From NCBI GenBank assembly GCA_040954595.2, contig CM082587.2, positions 4,898,001-4,962,000 on the forward strand: DNA of 64,000 nt, written 5' to 3'. Positions 13,801 to 25,010 of the stretch are shown here, one piece after another; the stretch's first letter is position 1; the number at the start of each line of letters is the position of its first letter. A program made the translations under genes and the position numbers. Origin of the DNA: Balanoglossus misakiensis. Its lineage: Eukaryota; Hemichordata. Below the pieces are notes generated by a model. It saw only the letters and a list, made by a program, of their open reading frames with translations, made no database searches and had not been told where the DNA came from.

Positions 13801-15330
13801 ATCATCTTAAAAATTCAAGGCCGATAATCAAAGTGCATCGGGCTTCCTTTGTCGAAGCCAAGTGGTATTACCTGTCGCCCGGGTCTGTGTTTGCGACATT
13901 CCAGTGGTCTCGGCAGAATCGTAAAAAGTGAACAACGTTTGCGCGAGCGGCGCTGTTCATGTTGATCTGGTCTCTTATCTGACGTTGAACGTCAAACTTA
14001 GTCAGGAGTGTTATATTTAAACTCGGTCGAGTCATATCACATTGCCCGTGAAGTATATTTAATTTTCTACGCCGATCTATTTAATAAATTCCTTTCCTCG
14101 TAAAAGCACATAACCCCCTTGGCCTTCAAGCAGATTGCGGTGTTTTGTCTAAAGAATGATTTACGACTTAATTTTCCAACCACGGAATTCGTTGAATGTT
14201 TCGTGCATGCGTAGATACGCTCCGTCGTTGAGTGAAGTCGTGCGTTGACCAGCGATCACAGAAAATTAGTGAATCTGTTTCATGCAATTCTTGCGACGGG
14301 TTTGCCGACCCTAATTACCTACAATTTATATCGACATCAGCAGTGTGTGCCTCCAATTTTGACAAGGTCAAATGCTGCTGATGATAAATTATAATTGCGA
14401 ACGGACCGTACTCGGTAACAAGTGTTATGCTCTAATTCCTGACCGCCTTGGACAAATAACTCGTAACTACGCCGTGATAAACCCGAAAGAAATGAAATGC
14501 CCAGCTGGGCATGGGCCCTACGCGATATGGTCGAGGCTTGCTATTATGGCTGATAGTGATATTCACATCAACAGGTGGTTCGGAGATGCCATTGTATGGC
14601 CTTTTAACACGAATACAGAGGAACAAGAAAGGAGGTTACTGCACCGCGGCGCTTTCTTCCTTGTGTAACAGAGAATGCCAAATGGAATAACTATGCTGTG
14701 TTAATTAGTTTAATTACAACAATTTTCTGGAGCAAGACGCACTTCCCCGTAGTCGTGTCACGTTTTGAACTCGCTCACGGTGCTACTGGTAAATCTTTAG
14801 GCTTGGGAATATTGCTTGATCGAGTACAAACCCGACAAGCCAGCGCCTTCGATGCCGTTGCACTCATTGCTGGCGATGAACTGGCAATCCATACAAATTA
14901 GGAGTACATGTAGTTTCTCATTTCACTAGAAGGCAGCATTTTATGTGCGTCAGCCGTGACGCAATGTACGGAAGTCGTCTGGGGGCCCGTGTCCTGGTGA
15001 GAATGAACGCAATTGTGATATTTCTCTCGGTAAAACACTGCCTCCATCTTCGCTTACCTTGTAAACATCGGCGAAAAACCCACTGTCCAGTTTTTCGGTC
15101 ACAAAATCCCCCCAGATAGCCAACTTCGTGACAGCGCTCAGCAAAGCGAAACACGAACTCCCTGGCTGTGGCGTTTTCGGGTCGTGTGCTGGCTGCGACG
15201 TTTCCTCGCCATTTTCTATCACCTCTCCGCCACTGGACTTGCGTACGGCCATGCCACTTCGGCTCCCCGGCCCTTCACGTTCACTATTGGCTGCAGGCGA
15301 TTCGGGACGCGACGCTGACAGAAAGGCCAT
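10899..15330 (-). CDS. TESK: TESK-family protein kinase (testis-specific kinase / LIMK-related)
   Basis: Minus-strand exons 15330-15058, 13540-13364, 13048-12899, 12689-12423, 12133-12047 and 11264-10899 give 439 aa; every intron is phase 0. The kinase domain starts near residue 75: glycine loop LDSGFFADVYK, ATP-binding Lys in VMVVKIGK, C-helix Glu in KELELMNKL, catalytic loop HRDLTSRN, Mg motif ADFGLA, then SAFWMAPEMMRGEVYNKK and CEIIARIHADPD, all close to human TESK1/2. TESKs phosphorylate cofilin and act in actin control downstream of integrins (family knowledge). Two oddities: the first loop glycine is Asp, and the C-terminal tail (about 120 aa, acidic and Ser/Thr-rich) is much shorter than in human TESK1 (626 aa). 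Residues 1-70 are low-complexity. Which vertebrate paralogue it matches best cannot be told. Confidence 0.9.
13196..13283 (+). repeat. dispersed repeat, copy 1 (TESK intron 2)
   Basis: About 85 bases that reappear, inverted and diverged, at 19611-19700. The shared core TGAAAATTTCAAGAAAATGA is identical in both. Confidence 0.65.
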
Positions 15331-16353
15331 CGCGTCGACGGTTCCACATTGTTGACAAGGTGTATGGAGAGAGTCACACTAAAATTGACTTGTTAGCTTC
15401 TGGCACGGCTCTGTCAATGCTACATGAAACGCCTACTTGTAAATTTATATACCTGCGTATTGTCTTCAGTATTTAAAAAACGGTCTCGCATCACTGACCG
15501 TTTTGTGGTGCGCGTTCTACCGGCCATTGTTACGTCGCCGTGCTCTATTTCCATGACGCTGTAAATAAATTTGCATACGTGTGCGCGTAATTCCAGAAGC
15601 CGTACACTTGCACCGGGCAAATGTCTGTCGGAATAATCTAAACGATTACGAAGTAATTATCATCAGCATGCAACAGACGTCGGCTGTTGTGAGATGGTGA
15701 ATTATTGACAATTTGTTCACGCACTGCTGTCTCGTACTCTCATCGAGGATGTAAACCACGAAGCAAGCGCATGTCGCGCTATCGTAACCGGTGGACCTTA
15801 CTCAATAAATCATAGGATAGTGCGAGATCTCCAAGTTGTCAACTATTTAACCCTCGCTCGTTCTGAATATGTTCATGGGCCGAGTAAATCTCTTTCGGGA
15901 GCAGTTATACCGTGTATATGCCTCGTAAAATTAGAAAATAGAACTTTTGTCGGACCAGAAATTCCATTCATTCAAAGACACTGTAAACTGTCGTCGTTTT
16001 CTATCTCATTGCGTACAGGTTTTGAATTTCTTCTTACTTGAGTAATACCGTCGTCTCATATTTTCCGCTCGTCGTGCGTGCGTGTCGTTGGTGGCGCTGG
16101 ACAAAAATTTACCCGGAGGTAGGCTGAAGCGTAGGCATTTTGATAGTAGCGACGGAGGGGTTGATTGCTAATCCTCAATACGTATCGAGTATTAATTAAT
16201 AAAGCGCATACTCGCTGAAAGATAGAAAAAAATAATCCCGAATACTAGTAACTTAGTTCCAAGATTACTAGTAACAGTAACACGTTTCCACCGAGAAATC
16301 AAATCAAATTACATTTCAAAAAACAATATTTATCATATTTGTGATTAGTTGCT
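15331..16353. other. region between UGT and TESK genes
   Basis: Contains the TESK upstream region and the 3' end of the UGT gene, both on the minus strand. No coding frame, repeat or RNA gene recognised. Confidence 0.45.
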
Positions 16354-18564
16354 TCAGTTGATTTTCTCTTTGCCTTGCGACCCTTTGCAATATCGACGAC
16401 ACACGAGTGAAGTCAACTTTCTCAAAGCGAAAATGGCAACTAACAGCGCAACAAGCAAGACGGCGAGAACGTCTAACAGGAAATATTGGACGAAGTTCAA
16501 GTTGTACGCTTCGGCTCGGAGATGTTGTCCGCCATGTTTGATGACGTATTCGATCCAAAAGACGAGCGTGTCTCCAGGCGACATGGGCGTGTCTCTGTGA
16601 ATCCTGGATACGCGTATTATGTTTTCTTTGTAACTGAAAAATAAGGGGGTAAGGGGCGCATTAGTCCGCAGGGTTCAGTAAAATACAAGAAGTTATTTGC
16701 AGTTTGTCGGTCACAGTTCTAAGTTTCATACAGAAGACGACACTGCAGACTGGGGCACCATATTGTGTGGATACGGGCCTGCTTGAAGCCCATGTAATAA
16801 AATGCAGTAGCTAACCTCGGCTGGTCAATGACTGTCTTGATGGCTTGGTAGAGTTGATCCGACGTGAGAGTGCGCATGTTCAAAGCAACTCCAACACCTT
16901 TACTGGTCAGCCGGACAGCGTTGCTAAACTGGTCAGATAATAGAGGTATTGTAACCATGGGAACGCCGTGAAAGATGCCCTGGTAGATGGCACTGATACC
17001 GCCGTGGGTTATGAAAGCTTTGGTCTTGGGGTGACCTAATGAGGCGAGGATGTCAATGGTATTGAGACAATTACATGTACATGCCGGTATTTACTGAAGT
17101 GACATGGTAGGGGTGTGTTGTATACCTTACTTTCCTAATACAGCCGACTGCTTTTTTTCCAGACACCCCCGATATCAAACGGTCCACCCCTTATTCGTCG
17201 CGACCGTAACGTATGCTGGAGAAATTATTCGTGTGAATTATGCACACGTGTTAGTTACCTAGGAGATCATTCTGTGGTATCCACGCCGCCAGCTTTGTAT
17301 TGTTACCCAAATTTTGGGGAATTTCGCCTTCGTATCGCATGACCACCTTTTGCGGTAATCTTGCCAGCGCCGCCGTGATCATTTCAGCTCTTTCCAAGCT
17401 ATCGCCTGGGTTGACGTAGCCTCCGAAAGTAAACAGCACGACCCCGTCCGTTGCCGAGTTTACAAATTCCTCCCATTCCTTCAAAAAGAAACAAATGTAT
17501 CATAAATAGGGTCTATGATTACACTGTACACTGGAACCAACAACGCCATAACCATAACACACAGAATAATAATATTCACTAGAATAGCAGTAATCACGTT
17601 TTCTCAAATTACATGTAGGTCTCCAGAATCATAAACTTATTCAGTAAAGCCCGTGGAAGTACCAGTGATGATTTCCCTGTGTAATGTTGAGACTCACGGG
17701 AGTAAGGGGAGACGCATCCCCGGCCAGTAAGCCACCAATGAACACCGTGTTTGGCATCACAGGGCGAGGAAACTCGAATGCCCAATCCACGCCAAAGAAG
17801 ACCAGTTCAGCACTGCCCAACAACTCTCGCATACTCATATCAGGTCGAATGCCATATTCCTGCTTCAGCTCTTCGTAAGGCGGGAGCAAGTAAAAGTTGA
17901 AATATGCAAAACCGACCACGTGATAGATTAGATTTCTCAGTCGTTGCGCGAAGGTCATCTTGTCCAGCAGTTCGGACATGGCGCCGGGAACGTACGATAC
18001 CGGAGTGGGCATCGCCGTGTAGGAAGCGTCGACCTGGGAAACGGGTCTGACGAGAGACGCCATCACGAATGGCAGGGAAAGTTTCTGAGCGATGAGCGCG
18101 TTGCACGGTGCTACGTTGTCTATAACGGCAATGTCGAAGTGCGCGTTTCCCAGGCGATCGAGCAGTTCGTCGTTTCCAAGCAACGTTTGACAATCTTCCC
18201 GAAAAGCGTCAAATACAAACTGAGCATCAGCGAGGGTGTAATCTCCTTCCAACGCCTTCGGGTTGTGGACTTTCTTTGCTTTTTCGTAAAACGACTCGTC
18301 GAAAGCCGTGACGTACCCCTCAAATTTCAACATCTCCTTGCATTGTGGCGTTTTGTTCACATCGTTGAAATGTCCCAGTAAAAATGTAACATCGTGACCA
18401 GAATTGACAAGATGCTCGCTAATTTTAGCGAAGTAGAGGTAATGGCTGCCGGACGACATGGCTGGGAGGACGAGAATTTTGTAGCAAGCGACGTTTGCTG
18501 AACACAGAATCAGCAGCGCGTATGCCACATGTAATGCGGACCAACGTGATGAAAGGGTCGACAT
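16354..18564 (-). CDS. UDP-glucuronosyltransferase (UGT, GT1 family)
   Basis: Minus-strand exons 18564-17698, 17478-17259, 17035-16816 and 16633-16354 join to 528 aa, the usual UGT length. Another in-frame Met lies at 18576. The enzyme transfers a sugar from a UDP-sugar to small lipophilic acceptors in the ER lumen. The N-terminal half has a signal peptide, then an acceptor-binding domain with the catalytic-type His in SSGSHYLYFAKISEHL. The C-terminal half carries the UGT signature, [20 protein letters not shown] through DQFSNA, spanning an exon join. Near the C-terminus a hydrophobic segment (VLAVLLVALLVAIFAL) is followed by a short basic tail ending KGSQGKEKIN, matching type I ER membrane topology. 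Sugar and acceptor cannot be inferred. The gene is divergent from METTL13. Confidence 0.92.
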
Positions 18565-18713
18565 ATTAACTTTCATGGAGACGACACAGTAAATGGTCCG
18601 GTTCCGGCCCGACTTGTTCATATAAAACACGATTGGAACTATTTTGAGATAATCGCATGGTAATATACCCTCAACATATTTCTATTTTTTTCTGTTTTGG
18701 TCAAACAATGAAA

Positions 18714-18753
18714 GAAAGGGTCGACATGTTAACTTTCATGGAGATGACACAGT
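18714..18753 (-). repeat. 40-base duplicate of the UGT start-codon region
   Basis: Matches 18551-18590, which spans the start Met codons of the UGT gene, with about two mismatches. It lies directly upstream of the gene and beside the MITE-like element. Read on the minus strand it repeats Met-Lys-Val-Asn-Met-Ser-Thr-Leu-Ser and soon stops. Confidence 0.75.
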
Positions 18754-18754
18754 T

Positions 18755-18993
18755 ACAATCGCTAATCTATTTTGGGCTACGCCCATTTACTTTTAGCTGA
18801 CTCATAAAAAAAACGTTACAGAACAAGGAAAATGTAATATTTCTCTTACGTTTCTGGCAAACAACCTGTATTACTATTGGTGGGCAGGTAGCCATATATA
18901 CTTAAGAAACACTGCAATTTTTAAAACAAAAATTGCCATGCATTACCCAGCCAAAAGTAAATGAGCATATCCCAAAATAGAGTGAGCGGTTGT
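18755..18993. mobile_element. MITE-like element with terminal inverted repeats
   Basis: The left end (18755-18800, CTATTTTGGG...CATTTACTTTT) and the inverted right end (18947-18993) match over roughly 45 bases with a few mismatches. The ~240-base element has no coding capacity. A related sequence lies at 51031-51183. No clear target-site duplication was found. Confidence 0.65.
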
Positions 18994-19349
18994 TGTATGT
19001 GACAAGGTAGACGATGGCGCGCTTCTCGCGATATTGCTGATAAATGTGTTGCGCACTTGAGTCCAAAGCCGTATCGGGCCGATAACTCTATTGATCTATA
19101 TCTATCTACATATTTACATGTGTTCGGTTTTCTGGGGAGCCAGTCAATTGTCTGGCCCAGCGTGCCAAGGGCAAACAAAAGGTAGGTTCGGATCAAGGTC
19201 ACACATGTAGACAGGTCACGCTGACACAGAGAAAAAGTACAAAAGGACAGTGGAGAAAAGTAAAATGTGATGGTCGGGTGAGGTACGAGGACGAGTATTA
19301 TCTCCGTATAATAGGTTTGACATTTAAATTTCTACAAAACTGGGGCAAG

Positions 19350-19471
19350 GACACCAATATTTACACAGAATATAGCGTAGGACGCTACTTTCTTCACAAA
19401 ATATAGCGAAACACTGTAATATTTTAACTCAGATAGCGAAGGACACTAATATATCGACAAAATATGACAAC
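19350..19471. repeat. diverged minisatellite, four ~31-base units
   Basis: Units start at about 19350, 19381, 19412 and 19442. Each has a GACACTAATATT-like head and a CAAAATATAGCGAA-like tail, clearly related but diverged. Confidence 0.6.
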
Positions 19472-19610
19472 GAAGATCACTCTACTAATATCTACGAATA
19501 AAGCTTTTAAATGACACAAACATTTCTACAAACAACCTTAATTAACGTAGTTGACTGACTTCCTAGACACTGCGTTATGATCGCCGCTAGCCTTACATGA
19601 AGAATGATGA

Positions 19611-19700
19611 CAAAACAGTGTCAAAATATTGTCATTTTCTTGAAATTTTCACAAATGGTAGCAAAAAAGGAGTACTATTAAATGATATAAAAAAACACTA
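19611..19700 (-). repeat. dispersed repeat, copy 2
   Basis: Inverted relative of 13196-13283, at roughly four-fifths identity by eye. Confidence 0.65.
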
Positions 19701-19815
19701 TGTCACTGTGCTCTAGTTATATTTTTAGAGCTGTTCAGAACTTCCGATATTTTCACCATAGGAAAGCCCACAGAAGGAATAGCGCCACCAACGATTCATA
19801 TTACCTGACCTAATC

Positions 19816-19845
19816 AAAATGGCGGCGCCCATGGAAATAACGTGA
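19816..19845 (+). promoter_or_regulatory. YY1-like site with short uORF upstream of METTL13
   Basis: AAAATGGCGGC resembles the YY1 site AAGATGGCGGC often found at transcription starts of housekeeping genes. Its ATG (19819) opens an eight-codon frame ending in TGA at 19845, about 125 bases before the METTL13 start. Whether it is transcribed is unknown. Confidence 0.4.
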
Positions 19846-19969
19846 TGATACACGAGCGATCTTCACAAGGGTTCAATAAGCAAACAGACACGTTTCCAAT
19901 TACTTGAAAATCGACTAAATAACCGTATATCCACGACAGAACGGAAAAATAAACTTAAGAACAACAAAC

Positions 19970-22900
19970 ATGAACCTGGCTCCCAAAAGTCACGTTGAAT
20001 TGAGCTCTACGGAATACTGGGACAATTTCTTCAAGAAGAGAGGTGCTAAGGTATTTGAATGGTAAGTTCTGATCGTGCATGATACACATGGCTTTGCTAC
20101 TTACAAGTGATAAGCTGGGACAGGGTGATGATAAGACAATCCATTCGCGCGGGGGGGGGGGGGGGGTCGATTCCCTACCCGCGACCCCTTGCTCCCACAC
20201 TGCCGCCCAGCCACTAGCAATGGACTTTCCAGTCCACCAAAACAATCGAAGTGGCCGGCTATTTGCATGTCAAAGGACTCCAACCTGGGAAACTCATGTC
20301 ATTACGTCACCACGTGATAATGATTATGAAGTCATCTAAGTCAACCCACTACTGATTGGCCGGATTAATGAGCGCAGGTGTTCAAATTTTCTGAGCAATA
20401 CCTGTTGCCATAGCAACTTTAGATTTTACTACTTTCTTAATCAAAATCTAATATCATAATGATTGACTAAGAATAAAGTTGTGAGAAAGATTTTCTGTTA
20501 GCAAGAGCAGAGAGTGACTCGATCTTCAGCGCTAGCACACAATACTGAAGCCTTGGCATCCTTGCACGTATTGCATTATATATATTTTTTCTCACACTCA
20601 TAGGTATGGTGAATACACACAGCTGTCAGGCGTTCTCCACAAGTACATCAAACCGGCAGACAAAATCCTGGTGGTTGGCTGTGGGAATTCGAGACTCAGC
20701 CAGGACCTGTATGATGTCGGCATCCACAACATCGTCAATATTGACATCATCGACTCCGTGATCAAACAGATGACGCTGAAAAATGCAGAGAAGAGACCGA
20801 AGATGGTGTACGAGAAAATGGACATGTTGAACGTGAGTTTGGTACAAGTGCTATGATTGGCCGAGGTTTGTGTTCATTGCAGTGCCTGTGTCTGCTTCTT
20901 TGCCTATCACAGCCATTGTATTAGTCCAAGCACAATTAAATTTACTGCAGCTTTGAAGTTGGATTGCGAGAAAGGGTGTAGATGTTTTCCCAGCTCACCA
21001 AAGCAAAGCCATCTGCTAAACAGTTAATGTGTTTTCGCACTTTGGATTTCAGATGGACTACACCGAGGGTGAGTTCAACGTCGTCCTGGACAAGTCAACA
21101 CTAGACGCCATGATGCCGGACGGCAGCGGGGAGGTGCACCAGACAGTGGACAGGATGTTTTCCGAGATCAGCCGAGTCATGAAGATCGGCGGCCGGTATA
21201 TCTGCATAACTCTGTCCCAGAAACACATCCTGCAGAAGGTGCTGGAGTATTTCCCGAATGAGTGAGTTCATATGTATCAGTGATGTTGTATTTATCTATG
21301 GACAAGATTCTTGTCTGAAATAAAGTACTGATAAAAAAAAATAATTCTGGAAAATAATTACAGTATAAATCATTCTGTGCAGGGGTTGGATGGTCAGAGT
21401 CCATCAAATCCATGAGAATACAGCGGAAGACTCGGACGGCAAAGAATTTCACTTTCCAGTGTTTGCAATCATCTGTACAAAGTTTAAGAAGATGCCACAG
21501 ATGGAGAACAAGGTAGAAACTTGATAATTCTATCAAGGTTTTCTTTTAGTTGAAAATGAAATTTCCATGTAAGGTTTGTGCCAGAATTTCCTGCTAAGGT
21601 TTGTCTCATGTATCAAGTGAATTTTCTTTTCATCATCAGATGAAAGTTATTACTCCTGAGTAGAGCGAAACATTCCTTCAGTCTTCTTGTTTAACTTTTT
21701 GTCTACTTTTGTTTGATATATTTTATAAAGTTGTTGGAGTTATGTCTTGATGAGGGCGGATCATCCAAGAGAGTCGAGACGACACAAGAAATCGTCACAG
21801 CTGTGGAAGAAAGACAGAATTATGCCATGTTACGGCACAATCTGAACAAAAGGTAAGATGAGTGATGGAATTGAATGTACAGCTGATAGATTGTTGATCG
21901 TTTCCAGCAAAGAATTTCATTCTAGGTGCACAGAGCACATTGACAGAAAGCATATGTGCGCCAATGCATGTATTCTGACTTGGACCATGTGAAAATCTTG
22001 CATTACACAATAATTGAGTTTGACTGTGGGCTTGATTTTTGATTTGTTTTTTTTCAGTTGCCATGCCGATGCAGACATCTCATTAGATCTGTTCAGCAGT
22101 GCATCAGCAACACCCAGGTACACACTGCATGTAGTAGACAACTCCCAAACCAAAGGGCCCCGCAATAAGTTTGCCATTTTCATCGTTCCGCAGGGAAGGT
22201 AAGAATCTTACCGGTAATCGAAATAGACTTGTACAGGTTAACCTCATTACCCTGTACTACACTTAGATACTTGTGTGAATCTATGTTGTCAGACAATGAA
22301 ACAAACACAATGTATGTATAGCCAACACAAAGTGATTACTGTGTTAATTTGACTGACCAATATAAAATCTGAGAAAACAAAAATATGAAGTGCCACATTT
22401 TTTTTTCTGTTGCAGAGAAGCAGAGTGGATGTTCGGAAGCTCCGAAGGGCGACGACAACTGGTGGACTCTGCCGGGTTTCAGAGACTTGTGGTTGTGTGT
22501 TTGCACAGAGAGCATAGCTATGAGAACATGGAAGGAATAAAACAGGAACTCTCGGCAAAAGTGATGGAATTGGCCCCTGCTGGATTAGACAAGAAGACAC
22601 AAGTAAACAGTAGAAACTTTTCCGCACAAGATAATTCCTTCTTTTTTTTTGCTAATTAGAATTTGAGTGAAAAGTTGCTTTGAAAGTAAATAGCAGACAA
22701 CCTTTCCTGACAAAATCACTCATTCTTATTACCCACTGACAAAACAGAAAATGGATCGTGTCTTGCAGGTGCCGTTTCTGTCCATTGGCGATGACATTGG
22801 TCGGCGCACGGTTCAGTGTCAAGGCCACAGTGAGCTGAGTGGCGATTTTGTGGTGGAGGATGTAGAGGGTGACGACAAACAGGTCTTCAGAAGGTTGATA

Positions 22901-24210
22901 TTTCAAAGCAATCGGAATGCCATCCAGTCAGAAGCAAGATTGAAATCAGGTAAATCCATTTCCAGCCATTATGCGTTTTCTATATCCAAATACAACATCG
23001 ACATACTCACGTTTTGTCGTTGATATGATTTGCCCTCACAGAGAGAAAGAGGAAAGGCAAAGGTGGTAAAAAGAAAGGAGCCCTCGTCACAACTGTCAAT
23101 CACAGCTTCCTCGGCCGTGAATGCCATCTTGCCATGGCAACAGGACTAGCCCTGTTGCCAGACTTGGAAACTCTCTTGGGTAAGCATTTCCATAACTTAA
23201 CTCAGTTCGCTCATGTTTACCATTTTTTCACAGTGAGCAGATTTGACCCAAACTGATTCATCAATGTTTCGTATTACAGACCAGAAAATAAGTCTGCTCA
23301 TGATTGGTTTAATAGGAGCTGGAGGTCTGGCCATGTTTATGCACAAACATTTCCCAAAGGTAAATGTGGATCATCTTGGATTTGGAATCAGAATCGATGG
23401 AAATTTGAATCTTGATTTGAAATAATGTAAACTAGATAGGAAATTCAATGAAGGATTGTATGAGTCTGATGATAGATCTAACCCTTTCACCACAACATAC
23501 AGGTCCATGTCGATGTTGTTGAGTTTGACCCAGCCATTGTAGATGTTGCTAAGAAGTGGTTTGGATTTGCCAAAGATGAAAGATTGAAATTATTTGTAGA
23601 AGACGGTCTGAAATTTATCGACAGAAGGGCTTCTGAAGGACAAGAAAAATATGACGTCATTATGGTGGATGCTGACAGTAAAAGTACATCATTTGGAATG
23701 AGCAGCTGCCCCACAGCTGTTATAGAAAAAGAATTTCTACGAAGAGTTTCAACAGTTCTTACAGATTCTGGTGAGTATGTAATAGGGACTGTTTTTCTAA
23801 AATCTATATTAGCCAAAAATAGGAGAATATGGTTGCCAGTGAATTGAAGTGATTCAACTTTTTTAAAAAGATGCATCTAAGGCTAATTTCGATTCAATGT
23901 TTATCCTCCAAATACAGGTTTATTTATCCTAAACCTTGACCTCCGTGATACCAAACTGAAGACAACCGTGTGCCAGGATATGAAGTCGGTGTTTCCAAAG
24001 ATTTACAGCAAGAAGATAGAGGATCAAATCAGCGAAGTCATGTTTGCTTCGAAACTCGGGACTGATGACAAAACAGAAACATCAGCTGCACGTGGAGTGT
24101 GTATAGACAGAGCCAACAAACTGCAAAGTGTTGCTAAGCAACACACAGACTCCTGGGATGCTTCTGTGGACTTGACAGAAATGATGGACAATTTAACAAT
24201 TATTGACTGA
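19970..24210 (+). CDS. METTL13: eEF1A lysine and N-terminal methyltransferase (METTL13)
   Basis: Twelve exons join without a phase error to 689 aa: 19970-20061, 20604-20832, 21053-21261, 21383-21512, 21731-21852, 22058-22198, 22416-22602, 22769-22949, 23042-23179, 23280-23359, 23503-23770 and 23918-24210. Human METTL13 has about 699 residues. Two class I methyltransferase domains are visible. The N-terminal one begins [10 protein letters not shown] and has motif [17 protein letters not shown]; in human it methylates Lys55 of eEF1A. The C-terminal one is spermidine-synthase-like with [10 protein letters not shown] followed by [19 protein letters not shown]; in human it methylates the eEF1A N-terminus. 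A basic linker, [13 protein letters not shown], lies between them. SAM-binding motifs are intact in both, so both activities are probably kept. Confidence 0.96.
20151..20166. repeat. poly-G tract in METTL13 intron 1
   Basis: Run of about 16 guanines following GCGC. Such runs are often length-variable or misassembled. Confidence 0.8.
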
Positions 24211-24374
24211 GTCAGAGTCTGTTATGACATGTAAAATGGAATGAAATGACCAAGACTCCAATACCACACAGTATCAACACATGCTATATGCCCTGGAGAT
24301 TGACACTGTATCACAGCTGAACAATACAACTAGCTGTGGCAATTACATGTATACTGTATACTTCTGCAGATGTG

Positions 24375-24380
24375 AATAAA
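24375..24380 (+). promoter_or_regulatory. poly(A) signal of METTL13
   Basis: AATAAA 165 bases after the METTL13 stop codon. Confidence 0.7.
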
Positions 24381-24689
24381 GTTTAAAGCTTAAGTTGTGA
24401 GCCAAATGTCATACTTCGATTTGATGCACTCACTGTATTAGCAAATACTGCATGTGTTCACCTGCACAGTTTGTGATTTAAAGCTTATATAATGCAGATC
24501 TAAGGTAACACGTCTTAAATATTGTGAATGATAGTTTGATACTCTCAACAATACAATCACTTATTTGGCATGGTTTTGATAAGGATACACCAATCCCATC
24601 CACTAGGATACATTACGGTATGATTTTCACATTTCTTGAATAAATTTTGCCGCTAACACATGTCTTAAATATTGCTTATTAATTCGTTC

Positions 24690-24775
24690 TACGTACTTCC
24701 GAGTTAGCGAGCTGTCTGTGCGAGCGTGCGCGTACGAAGTCTCTCGCGCGACAGTGTTCGTTGCTAAGGCGACAG
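24690..24775 (+). promoter_or_regulatory. CpG-rich promoter with X-box-like element
   Basis: A short CpG-dense stretch lies about 240-320 bases before the start of the giant repeat protein. It contains GTTGCTAAGGCGAC (24760-24773), an imperfect inverted repeat close to the RFX X-box (GTHNYYATRRNAAC, two mismatches). X-boxes mark genes of motile and sensory cilia. Function is inferred only. Confidence 0.35.
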
Positions 24776-25010
24776 AACTTCCAGTGTGACGTTGATGACG
24801 ACATAAGCGCCATTGTGCACGGACGCGCGCTTGGATTCACTGCCGACGACACCGCCGTGAAAACGCTATCGCCTTTTCGCGGTTATTTTCATCGCTATCA
24901 TGAACGTACACAGCAAATGTGTTTGTGGAATGTGTTCCTTTGTGATTCCTTAACCACCAATGGACAGGAGAACACCGCTCGGTGGGTCTATTCACTCAGA
25001 AAAAGACAAA

